Positions 29,424 to 35,926 of a stretch of DNA of 35,926 bases are shown piece after piece. Every line of letters starts with the position of its first letter. The stretch's first letter is position 1. Source of the DNA: a virus. Under the pieces are notes generated by a model. That model saw only the letters and a list, made by a program, of their open reading frames with translations. It ran no database searches and was not told the DNA's origin. The position numbers and the translations under genes are program-made. Location: positions 1 to 35,926 of IMG/VR virus record IMGVR_UViG_3300031801_000005; one strand, written 5' to 3'.

Positions 29424-30081
29424 AGAAATAAGCGGAAAGAATATTATATTGGTGGGTAACTCCGTTGAAATTCTAGAATATGATTACGGAGATATTATTG
29501 AAACTTACGATGTTGTTGTAAGGTTTGGAAGAGGAGTACCTACACCAGAGCTGGTGAAGTCGATTGGAAAACGAACAGACATTTGGATAACAGGCTTGTT
29601 ACGTCAGAAATATGCAAGGTTTTTTCCTAAAGCTTTTAAATTATTCAATCGTAATAGAATATATATAGATAAAGAGCTACCAAAAGATAGACTACCTGAT
29701 TTTGAATATATGGAAATGTTTTCAGACAAGGAACTGCTTGAAATGTACAAGGAATTTGGCTATGTTGATGGTGACAAGTATGAAAAACGACCATCAGCAG
29801 GCTTTCTAGCTCTTCTTTATTTTACTAAGGTAGCTAATGATTGGAAAAGTTTAACTCTTATAGGCTTTGATTTCTTTGCTAAGACGTATGACTATAAGAT
29901 AGGCGGTGCAAAACCTACGAGTTGGCATAAGCCAAAGGCTTTAATTAATCAACATCCTCACAATCCCTCTATAGAAAGAGATCATGCTTTAAAGTTAGAA
30001 AGTGATAGTATTATTAAGTGGATAAAGCTTTCAGATTTCACAACGGAAGATATATATTCATTTCAACATTCTTCTCGTTAA
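29404..30081 (+). CDS. GT29-like (sialyltransferase-type) glycosyltransferase
   Basis: A 225-residue protein with GT29 sialylmotif features. An L-type segment lies at about 12-42 (Ile-Leu-Val-Gly-Asn-Ser, then Tyr-Asp-Val-Val-Val-Arg-Phe-Gly), an S-type at about 129-155 (Arg-Pro-Ser-Ala-Gly-Phe-Leu-Ala-Leu, then Leu-Ile-Gly-Phe-Asp), a His184-Pro-His186 and a VS-like His194-x4-Glu199. GT29 transfers CMP-sialic acid-type sugars, but marine viral versions may use other donors. ATG 29404 overlaps the SDR stop. It ends exactly where the leftward block starts. Confidence 0.8.
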   Translation: MINPIYKEISGKNIILVGNSVEILEYDYGDIIETYDVVVRFGRGVPTPELVKSIGKRTDIWITGLLRQKYARFFPKAFKLFNRNRIYIDKELPKDRLPDFEYMEMFSDKELLEMYKEFGYVDGDKYEKRPSAGFLALLYFTKVANDWKSLTLIGFDFFAKTYDYKIGGAKPTSWHKPKALINQHPHNPSIERDHALKLESDSIIKWIKLSDFTTEDIYSFQHSSR

Positions 30082-30212
30082 GATAGTAAATCAAAATGGA
30101 TTAAAACATCGAATATTAAATAGCCAAATAGAATACGGAACATCAGTCTGTAGCGTTTACAGTCACTTACTAATGTTCCAAGTTCTTCTTCATCTATATA
30201 TATTCGTGCCAC
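30078..30212 (-). CDS. Tiny membrane protein, 44 codons
   Basis: GTG at 30212-30210 shares a base with the Hsp20 stop, and the TAA (30078-30080) overlaps the stop of the convergent GT29 gene (30079-30081). The product has an acidic N-terminal part (Asp-Glu-Glu-Glu-Leu-Gly-Thr-Leu) and a hydrophobic aromatic C-terminus (Leu-Met-Phe-Arg-Ile-Leu-Phe-Gly-Tyr-Leu-Ile-Phe). Position as last gene of the block and coupling to Hsp20 support it. Not recognised; may be membrane-bound. Confidence 0.5.
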   Translation of the reverse strand: MARIYIDEEELGTLVSDCKRYRLMFRILFGYLIFDVLIHFDLLS

Positions 30213-30664
30213 TATCCAATTTTAATTTGTCTTGGTTTCTTTTCGTCAGGTGTAATTCTTTCTAAAGATATATTTAATAAACCATTATCTAAAACTGCAT
30301 TTATTACTTCAATATCTTCAGCTAAACTAAACTCCCTTCTAAAGGTTCGTTGTGCTATCCCTTTATGTAAACCAACTCCTGGTGTTTCTTCTTTAGAAGA
30401 TTCATAAGAAATTCTTAAAGTATTTTCTTGTACTTCTACCTCAAGATCTTTCTTATCTATACCAGCTAATGCAACTTCGATAGTATATTTATCACCGTCT
30501 CGTATCACATTATATGGGGGATAGTTTGGCAGCTGGTTTGAGCCTGCGGCCAGATTTGCTATTCTTTCAAAATGGTCGTCAAACCCTAAGAACAGCGAGG
30601 AAAATATAGGATCTCCAAAATCCACTAGCCCATGACGAGCTAGATTTGCGTTTCTTCTTATCAT
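30212..30664 (-). CDS. Small heat shock protein (Hsp20/IbpA type)
   Basis: ATG at 30664 with an AAGGAGA site is preferred; a longer frame begins at 30688. The 150-residue protein has the alpha-crystallin domain at about 48-140 (Pro-Tyr-Asn-Val-Ile-Arg, Val-Ala-Leu-Ala-Gly, Leu-Glu-Val, Phe-Arg-Arg-Glu-Phe-Ser-Leu, Ala-Val-Leu-Asp-Asn-Gly-Leu-Leu). Its chaperone action would hold unfolded proteins during late infection. Hsp20 genes are common in marine phages. The upstream gap has palindromes at 30708-30720 and 30738-30761. Confidence 0.92.
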   Translation of the reverse strand: MIRRNANLARHGLVDFGDPIFSSLFLGFDDHFERIANLAAGSNQLPNYPPYNVIRDGDKYTIEVALAGIDKKDLEVEVQENTLRISYESSKEETPGVGLHKGIAQRTFRREFSLAEDIEVINAVLDNGLLNISLERITPDEKKPRQIKIG

Positions 30665-30696
30665 TTTTTTTCTCCTTATTATAAGCAAGAATTTTA

Positions 30697-30761
30697 ATTA
30701 TAAACCTATCCCTAGGGGATGGTTCACTAGATGCCTGTTAGAAGCTTAAAAAGCCTTCTAA
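30697..30761. promoter_or_regulatory. Palindromes and TATAAT upstream of hsp20
   Basis: ATCCC-TAG-GGGAT at 30708-30720 and TTAGAAG with CTTCTAA at 30738-30761 are inverted repeats between the 43-residue gene and hsp20. TATAAT is at 30702-30697 on the minus strand but lacks a fitting -35. The second repeat sits seven bases after a stop and could end or pause transcription. Control of hsp20 by the palindrome is possible. Confidence 0.45.
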
Positions 30762-30768
30762 AAGGACT

Positions 30769-30900
30769 TTATTTTTTAAAGTAAGAGATTGTATTATTTA
30801 CTGCTGCTTTGCACCATACGGCTGCATCTTGTAATAGCGTTGGAAATGTATACCAACCTACCAGCAGACAACAAACTACAATCCATGAGAATATAGTCAT
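30769..30900 (-). CDS. Tiny membrane protein, 43 codons
   Basis: ATG (30900-30898) overlaps the stop of the upstream gene (ATGA). The product has an N-terminal membrane segment (Ile-Phe-Ser-Trp-Ile-Val-Val-Cys-Cys-Leu-Leu-Val-Gly-Trp) and a short polar tail ending Lys-Lys. Together with the next two genes it forms a set of small membrane proteins after the holin-like gene; lysis helper is one option. Confidence 0.6.
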   Translation of the reverse strand: MTIFSWIVVCCLLVGWYTFPTLLQDAAVWCKAAVNNTISYFKK

Positions 30901-31040
30901 TTCTTACCTCCACCTCCACCACCAGTTTTAGGCTTGTCTGAAGGTCCTGGTCTCTCATCATTCTTTTTTCTTATATTGTAGATAACTATTATAGCTATCG
31001 CTAAAGCAATATAAGGTGCGTAAATACTTATGTCTTCCAT
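30897..31040 (-). CDS. Small membrane protein with Gly-rich tail, 47 codons
   Basis: ATG at 31040. A single membrane helix (Tyr-Ala-Pro-Tyr-Ile-Ala-Leu-Ala-Ile-Ala-Ile-Ile-Val-Ile-Tyr) is followed by a charged linker and a Gly6 run ending Lys-Lys. The tail would face the cytoplasm if the N-terminus is outside. It is coupled to the next gene by overlap. Not recognised; spanin or holin-type role is a guess. Confidence 0.6.
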   Translation of the reverse strand: MEDISIYAPYIALAIAIIVIYNIRKKNDERPGPSDKPKTGGGGGGKK

Positions 31041-31049
31041 AATCTTTTC

Positions 31050-31568
31050 CTATTTTTTTAAAGTTATTAATATATCATCTTGCTCGTCACTATCCTGTGC
31101 AAATTCAAGATGTTCTACAAAACAAAATCTTTGTAGTAGCTCTATCCACCAAAATGCAGGTTTAACAATTAGGTGTGCATTTCTTCCATCCGATAAAAGC
31201 TTTTTAGATTTCTTTAATGGAATACTAAGGAAAGCTTTCTTATTAAATTTAGAAACTAAATGTTCTATTACATTTTCTATATATGCAGGTTCTACATGTT
31301 CTAATACATCTGTACATAAAAGATAATCTTCTGCTTTAGGACACCTAGACCATTCTGGTATTGCAGGATCATAGTTAGTAACTACTATAGGTAGAAACCA
31401 ACCTAAGTTTTCTCCTTTACCACAGCCGTAGTCTAAAAGTCTTTTAACATTATTAGCATATAAAAAATTACATATGCGAATAATATTACCTCGCGGACCT
31501 GTTCCCCAATCCTCATCTTTCTTATGTATCTTTTTTAGTTCGTGGATATAATCTTTCGTGATCAACAC
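31050..31568 (-). CDS. SAM-dependent methyltransferase
   Basis: GTG start (31568) two bases after the previous stop. The 172-residue class I fold has Leu-Leu-Asp-Tyr-Gly-Cys-Gly-Lys-Gly (motif I), Tyr-Asp-Pro-Ala-Ile-Pro-Glu-Trp (after strand 2), and Leu-Cys-Thr-Asp-Val-Leu-Glu-His-Val (motif IV). It resembles small-molecule or sugar methyltransferases rather than DNA enzymes, as no NPPY or PCQ is seen. The gene lies within the lysis-region cluster, an odd place, suggesting an acquired function. Confidence 0.75.
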   Translation of the reverse strand: MLITKDYIHELKKIHKKDEDWGTGPRGNIIRICNFLYANNVKRLLDYGCGKGENLGWFLPIVVTNYDPAIPEWSRCPKAEDYLLCTDVLEHVEPAYIENVIEHLVSKFNKKAFLSIPLKKSKKLLSDGRNAHLIVKPAFWWIELLQRFCFVEHLEFAQDSDEQDDILITLKK

Positions 31569-31570
31569 GA

Positions 31571-31903
31571 CTACTTTTTAGCTTTATTCATTAAACCTAT
31601 TGCGCCACGTACACCGAAAGAAGCTGCCACAATAACAGAAAAAGTATATTGATACCACGTTGGCATCGTATCTAAAACTGCAAAACCTTCTCGTACATAA
31701 GGTACAAGACCAGGAATGAAACACATTATCAAAGGAATCGATATCAAAAGTGTAAGATATTCGTCTTTCCAAGAGGTAGAACTATTGGATTGCGCAATCT
31801 CATCCCAGCTTGCCGCGCTTGCAGCTTTCGCTTCAGACTTCTTTATCTTACCACTAAGATAGGTCGAAGCAAGCTTACTGATAGCTTTTAATATACTCAT
31901 CAT
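31571..31903 (-). CDS. Holin-like membrane protein
   Basis: A 110-residue protein with a charged N-terminal 40 residues, and two hydrophobic segments: Leu-Leu-Ile-Ser-Ile-Pro-Leu-Ile-Met-Cys-Phe-Ile-Pro-Gly (about 52-65) and Phe-Ser-Val-Ile-Val-Ala-Ala-Ser-Phe-Gly-Val (about 88-98), ending in a Lys-rich tail. Small two- or three-span proteins of this kind are called holins in marine phages. The 5' end overlaps the 56-residue gene; a second Met at 31900 is an alternative start. No endolysin is seen in the window. Confidence 0.6.
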   Translation of the reverse strand: MMSILKAISKLASTYLSGKIKKSEAKAASAASWDEIAQSNSSTSWKDEYLTLLISIPLIMCFIPGLVPYVREGFAVLDTMPTWYQYTFSVIVAASFGVRGAIGLMNKAKK

Positions 31904-32045
31904 CTTTATACATAACCTCTTCAGCTAGTTGTTCAAACAGGCTTCTAAAACTTTCTAAAGTCATAAAGCCTAAATCTAATTTAATTTGTTTAAGCCTGTA
32001 AATATTATAGGCTTCAGTAAGTTGTTCTTCTGTATACAATAACAT
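31875..32045 (-). CDS. Small helical protein, 56 codons, leaderless candidate
   Basis: ATG 32045 lies just after the -10 of a consensus promoter at 32051-32079 and has no ribosome binding site. The product is Leu/Glu/Lys/Tyr rich and helical (Glu-Gln-Leu-Thr-Glu-Ala-Tyr-Asn-Ile-Tyr-Arg-Leu-Lys). It overlaps the holin-like gene by 29 bases. Translated from a leaderless message if it is real. Not recognised. Confidence 0.5.
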   Translation of the reverse strand: MLLYTEEQLTEAYNIYRLKQIKLDLGFMTLESFRSLFEQLAEEVMYKDDEYIKSYQ

Positions 32046-32050
32046 GGTTT

Positions 32051-32079
32051 ATTATAGGAACGAATATAGAATTTGTCAA
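32051..32079 (-). promoter_or_regulatory. Perfect-type sigma70 promoter for lysis/Hsp20 block
   Basis: On the minus strand TTGACA (32079-32074), 17 bases, TATAAT (32056-32051): full consensus boxes with optimal spacing. It lies two bases after the stop of the giant virion gene. Start expected about 32044-32045, on the ATG of the 56-codon gene. Confidence 0.9.
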
Positions 32080-32080
32080 G

Positions 32081-35000
32081 TTATTTATGATAATATTCAT
32101 CTGCTGCATAATCAAAAAACATAGCATCTTCTGCCATTTCTAATGGTTGTCCTGCGTGTTGTTTCATTATAGAATCTTTAACCGTATCCATTCTTCTTCT
32201 TGCTTGTTCCTCTACACCTTCATCTATTTTTGCAAGCCTGTATGCTAATTTATTATTCCACGAATCTGTCGATGAATCTCTTACACCAACAAAAAGTTTT
32301 CCTTCTAACGGTTTTGAATATCTGAGAGATGAACCCATCTCTTTAGCTTCTAAACCAAATGAGGTCAATCCTTCTCGATCAGGATATGCTCTGTGAATAA
32401 TTCCTGTATGAATTAAATGATTTAGAGCGTTTCTTCCGCCTGCTGATGAAGGTAGATCTTCTTTCTTCATTCCTCCAGCTATTAATTCCTCTGTAATTTT
32501 AAGCCATTCCTTGTCTGATTGATCCCAAACAGCCTGCTTATCAAATATTTCTTCAGGCACTCCTAATCTTCGTGTTAGAATATTTTTTATAATATCACCG
32601 CCTTTTCCATAGCCTTTTCTACTAAAAGATCTGTTGTTGCTCTTTGACTTAACTAACAAATTATTAGGACTGTTGTTTTGTGGATTGCCGTCTTTATGGT
32701 CTACATCTTTTCCGTCTCCTTTATGAACCCTACCAGATTGTAATAACGATCTTCGCGCTGCGTTTCTTTTTGCTCTGTTTTTCTTTTGTTCAGGTCTAGA
32801 TTGATAATTTGCGTATTCTTTTTTATAGTTACGTATCTGACCACCTTTTCTTTTGGCTATTCTTCCTTGTAGAGTTTTCACTAATCCACCTTCTGCGTAT
32901 CCAAAATGTGATATACCACCTTGTGCTGTTAGTTTTTCTTTCATTGCTGGAGTTATAGGAATTGCAAATACTTCTTCAACCAGATCTGCATCTTGTCTTT
33001 CTATTCTGGATGCGGGAGTACTCTCGCCAGGATAATCAAATTTCTCATAGCTAGTCCTAGCATTCTTGTCTAATTTTTTAATTACTTTCTTTGCTACACG
33101 AGGAATGCTGTGCTTATATAGTACATAGTGCATTTTACCTCTACCAGTTACATGAGGTTCTCCTTTAATATCAAACGTGAAGTAGGTGTATCCTCCCCAA
33201 TCTTTATTGTCTAGTGGCTCTGAGAGGTATTTCTTAGCATCTGTTGTCGGCTCGATATAACCTTCACGATAATATGTCTCAGTAAATGGTTTATCTTCTG
33301 CACTAATAACTATCTTATATTGCTCGTCTGTTAATTTAGGAAAATCTGTCTTTATGTTTGCTTTTAGCTCCTCTTTAGTTTTATACATTTTTAGACCTGT
33401 CCAGTTGGTATGAGTTCTACCTTCAACAGGAGGAAATTCTCTAGATCCAGTATAATAAACTTGATATCCAGAGCCGTCTTCAGACATTGCTGCTCTTTCT
33501 CGCGGACCTAAAGGACCCATCTGCTCGTCAGCTCCTCCACCATGATATCTTTTAATAGCTATACCATCTGCAACCTGAACCTGTTTATTCCATCTCTCTG
33601 TTCCCATAATTGTTGCTGGATCAGAAAGTGTTACATAATCTTTACCTTCTCTAATAGCTTGTAGTATATTTTTCTTTATTAACATTGCAATATATCTATC
33701 TTTTTTAAACGGTAGATCTTTTACACCCATAAGGTCGTCTCTAAAGTCTGCTAGTGCTAGGTCTGCTCTGGTTTCAGCTCCTTGTAATCGGTGAATCACA
33801 GATTCTCTTGCTCCTTCTTCTATTGCAATAGCAAGCTTTTCAGAAGATGCCTCAAATGCTTCCTCAAGTTCATCATACATTTTTGCTTGTGCTTGATCAA
33901 AATATCCTTTGGTTGTATCTGCACCTGCCTGATGTACTTGAGACTGAACTTCTTCCATATGAAGAGCAGACTGTTTTCCTTCTTTGACATTTTTGGATAG
34001 ATTTAGTATTCTGTCTGTTGTGGTAACAGTAACAATATTAGGAGTTTCACGATGCTCCCAATGGCCAGATGGTGTGTCTCCTCGCATAACATGCTCTGGT
34101 AATATTTCTGGATTCTCAAGATCAATAGGTGTTTCTCTATAATTTTTACCACCTGGTAGACTTATCTGTCCATGTAATACTGCTTGACCAAGTTCCATTT
34201 CTCCAGTCTCGTGCCAGCCTAACTCGTAACTACTACCTTCTCGCATATATTGTTTAAGTTGGACTTCAGCTTCGCCTCTACTTCCATCAAAGGAATGCAC
34301 TATAGCTGGACTCCTGTTGTCTATTTGATGTTGCCCAAATGATCTATCCCTGAATATTTCGTTCTCATCAATAAGTTGCCAGCCAACATTTTCATTTCCA
34401 AATGCATATATATTTAACTCAGCAAGATCTATTGTTTCTTTAGTTTCAAGCTGAAGTTCCCTGTATCGCGCAGGGAAATTATCTTTTATGAATTCTACAT
34501 TTATCGTTGATAGTGGAATTTCGCCAGCTATACTTATTTTTACGTATGGATCATCAATGTATCTCTGTTCTGATAGCTTTTCTGCGATACTTGTAAGTTC
34601 ACTTGGAGTAGCATTCGTTACTTTTTCATCAAATATTTGTTCATATAACTTTGTCCACAAAACATCTGTATTTTCTGCTTCATTTCCTAACCCTACGAGT
34701 CTAGACCTAAGTTCTGGAGAAAATACAGCACCTTCACCAAGAACTTCTTCAATCAGAAAAATATCTTCACCAATTCTCCCTTTTTCAAAAAGAAAGGACT
34801 CCATATCGTAATCTATTCTACCTTCAAATTCTGGCGGTCCATCTGGATTGGCTATTGACTCTTGCTCAAACTCAATTAGACCTTTTAATTCATCTTCTAT
34901 ATCATCGGCATACATACGACTATAATTATAAGAGGAATCTAAAGGATCTTCCATGTGAATACTTTCATTAAAGGTCAGATCCAAGTCGCTTCGTGCGCGA

Positions 35001-35926
35001 AGCACTCTATGTCTTAATCTAAGTTTTCTATCTTGGATAAGACTTAGTAATTCTTCTGGTGTGGTCTTTTTATTAATTTTCTTTTCTAAATCTAGTATTC
35101 GTTTTTCTTCTCCTGTAACAGCAGATATCCCAATTCCATCGTTCTTCGGGTTTCTGTTACGACCAAAAACCCAAGCTAATAACTGTTGTCCTTGTAAGTG
35201 TGCTTGATCTTCAGGAAGATTTATTAAGTTTTTCTCAGCTTGTGAATAAAAACCAAGTTGATCTGTTGATGGAGCTTTGGTTGATTTGAAAGCTGTAGAA
35301 GTTTGAAGTCCTTTAGTAAGGCCTATAAGCATCGGAGCAGCTTTCGACAAGGTAACGGCAGCCATAGGTCCTGCAATAGTAGGATCTACAAGAAATGCAT
35401 AAAACAGTTCTCCTAATGTATGTTGTGGTTTATCTATAGTAGGCATTAAAGGTTCTGAAGTAAACAGTCCTTTTCCTACTCTAGATTGAAAGACTCTGTT
35501 TTCCTTTTCTGGATCTGATGCCCAATCAAAAAATCTTTCATACCCATAAGGACTACTTAATCTCTGTTCTGCACCGATGTTTGGCAAAGGCATTTTTGTT
35601 GAAGCATAATCATAAGGTAGGGCAGCCAAACGACCTAAATCTTCAGGAGCAGCCGCTAGTAAATAAGGCCATTGTTGTATAGTACGACCTAATGCTTCTT
35701 TTCCAAAATTTTCTTGCATATATTTTTTAACATCGTTCCACTCCGTAGGTTTATTTTCTTGTTCTGGAGGAGGAGTATAGTTTAGAAGCTTTCTTAAATC
35801 TTCAAGATCGTTAGGGTTGTCATTAAAATAAGTAGCAGTTATCTTTTCATTATCAATAAGTTTAGTTTCGCCACCTTCAGCAAAGCCAAGTCTCTCCAGC
35901 TCTGCTACGTAGGGTAGTCCTGTATT
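32081..35926 (-). CDS. Giant virion/polyvalent protein with HNH domain, 5' part missing
   Basis: The frame is open to the right edge without a start, so at least 1281 residues belong to one protein; a Met at 35719 is internal. It has two AEGG repeats (near 35870 and 32900). The middle, roughly 33500-34200, has Gly-Gly-Lys-Asn-Tyr-Arg-Glu, then Met-Glu-Glu-Val-Gln-Ser-Gln-Val-His-Gln-Ala-Gly, like the LPD/polyvalent proteins injected with phage DNA. At about 32600-32830 an HNH domain occurs: Asp-Val-Asp-His-Lys-Asp-Gly-Asn-Pro, then Asn-Asn-Ser-Pro-Asn-Asn-Leu and Asn-Arg-Ser-Phe. It is likely an internal virion protein ejected into the host. Confidence 0.75.
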   Translation of the reverse strand, partial: NTGLPYVAELERLGFAEGGETKLIDNEKITATYFNDNPNDLEDLRKLLNYTPPPEQENKPTEWNDVKKYMQENFGKEALGRTIQQWPYLLAAAPEDLGRLAALPYDYASTKMPLPNIGAEQRLSSPYGYERFFDWASDPEKENRVFQSRVGKGLFTSEPLMPTIDKPQHTLGELFYAFLVDPTIAGPMAAVTLSKAAPMLIGLTKGLQTSTAFKSTKAPSTDQLGFYSQAEKNLINLPEDQAHLQGQQLLAWVFGRNRNPKNDGIGISAVTGEEKRILDLEKKINKKTTPEELLSLIQDRKLRLRHRVLRARSDLDLTFNESIHMEDPLDSSYNYSRMYADDIEDELKGLIEFEQESIANPDGPPEFEGRIDYDMESFLFEKGRIGEDIFLIEEVLGEGAVFSPELRSRLVGLGNEAENTDVLWTKLYEQIFDEKVTNATPSELTSIAEKLSEQRYIDDPYVKISIAGEIPLSTINVEFIKDNFPARYRELQLETKETIDLAELNIYAFGNENVGWQLIDENEIFRDRSFGQHQIDNRSPAIVHSFDGSRGEAEVQLKQYMREGSSYELGWHETGEMELGQAVLHGQISLPGGKNYRETPIDLENPEILPEHVMRGDTPSGHWEHRETPNIVTVTTTDRILNLSKNVKEGKQSALHMEEVQSQVHQAGADTTKGYFDQAQAKMYDELEEAFEASSEKLAIAIEEGARESVIHRLQGAETRADLALADFRDDLMGVKDLPFKKDRYIAMLIKKNILQAIREGKDYVTLSDPATIMGTERWNKQVQVADGIAIKRYHGGGADEQMGPLGPRERAAMSEDGSGYQVYYTGSREFPPVEGRTHTNWTGLKMYKTKEELKANIKTDFPKLTDEQYKIVISAEDKPFTETYYREGYIEPTTDAKKYLSEPLDNKDWGGYTYFTFDIKGEPHVTGRGKMHYVLYKHSIPRVAKKVIKKLDKNARTSYEKFDYPGESTPASRIERQDADLVEEVFAIPITPAMKEKLTAQGGISHFGYAEGGLVKTLQGRIAKRKGGQIRNYKKEYANYQSRPEQKKNRAKRNAARRSLLQSGRVHKGDGKDVDHKDGNPQNNSPNNLLVKSKSNNRSFSRKGYGKGGDIIKNILTRRLGVPEEIFDKQAVWDQSDKEWLKITEELIAGGMKKEDLPSSAGGRNALNHLIHTGIIHRAYPDREGLTSFGLEAKEMGSSLRYSKPLEGKLFVGVRDSSTDSWNNKLAYRLAKIDEGVEEQARRRMDTVKDSIMKQHAGQPLEMAEDAMFFDYAADEYYHK

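Noticed and set aside
1-35926. tRNA, rRNA, CRISPR array, insertion sequence or integrase
   Set aside because: I looked for cloverleaf-like, regularly spaced repeats and transposase or integrase motifs and saw none that held up.

Overview
The window is AT-rich, gene-dense phage DNA. It carries a tailed-phage (podovirus-type) morphogenesis set together with a T7-like replication set, and it has no recognisable integrase, repressor, phage RNA polymerase, tRNA, CRISPR or rRNA. Small marine-type genes suggest an aquatic host, probably a podovirus of a low-GC marine bacterium of the SAR11-phage kind. These genes include IscA, Hsp20, a class II ribonucleotide reductase, DUF3310, glycosyltransferases and an HNH-bearing virion protein. 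The host assignment is inference. Both window ends cut through leftward genes, so some tail genes are probably missing and the window is not a complete genome.

Layout. (1) 1-11846, minus strand: terminase small subunit, three small genes or less certain ones, two cell-surface-type genes, an unknown gene, a lipoprotein, IscA, terminase large subunit, portal with an overlapping gene, a virion-associated protein, scaffold, capsid, two small basic proteins, a tail adaptor and the start of a tail protein. (2) 11858-12539: divergent host-type promoters sharing an A/T tract, a 35-codon ORF with a strong ribosome binding site, and a cluster of DnaA-box-like 9-mers next to very AT-rich DNA. This looks like a replication origin. 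(3) 12540-26984, plus strand: early and replication genes (small unknowns, GP88 family, C5 DNA methyltransferase, ssDNA-binding protein, primase-helicase, PolA, GIY-YIG nuclease, PD-(D/E)XK exonuclease, endonuclease I, DUF3310, class II RNR). At least three modules start from a repeated promoter type: CCTGGC, a fixed gap, then an extended -10. (4) 26981-30081, plus strand: a cassette of GT8-like transferase, SET-domain protein, radical SAM/SPASM protein, short SDR-like protein and GT29 (sialyltransferase-like) protein. (5) 35926-30078, minus strand: a giant virion/polyvalent protein with an HNH domain, then, from a near-perfect sigma70 promoter, a 56-residue protein, a holin-like membrane protein, a methyltransferase, two tiny membrane proteins, Hsp20 and a 44-residue membrane protein.

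How it works together. All leftward genes can be read as one late direction: from 11.8 kb leftward off the window, then in from the right edge to 30.08 kb, if the genome is circular or permuted. All rightward genes are early or replicative. The two directions diverge at the putative origin and converge at 30078-30081, where two stop codons overlap. With no phage RNA polymerase seen, transcription would rely on host sigma70, and three consensus-like promoters support that. RNR, endonuclease I and exonuclease point to recycling of host DNA into phage DNA. IscA could supply Fe-S clusters to the radical SAM protein. The surface and modification genes (10109-11053, 9427-10155 and 26981-30081) are the least explained and most interesting part.
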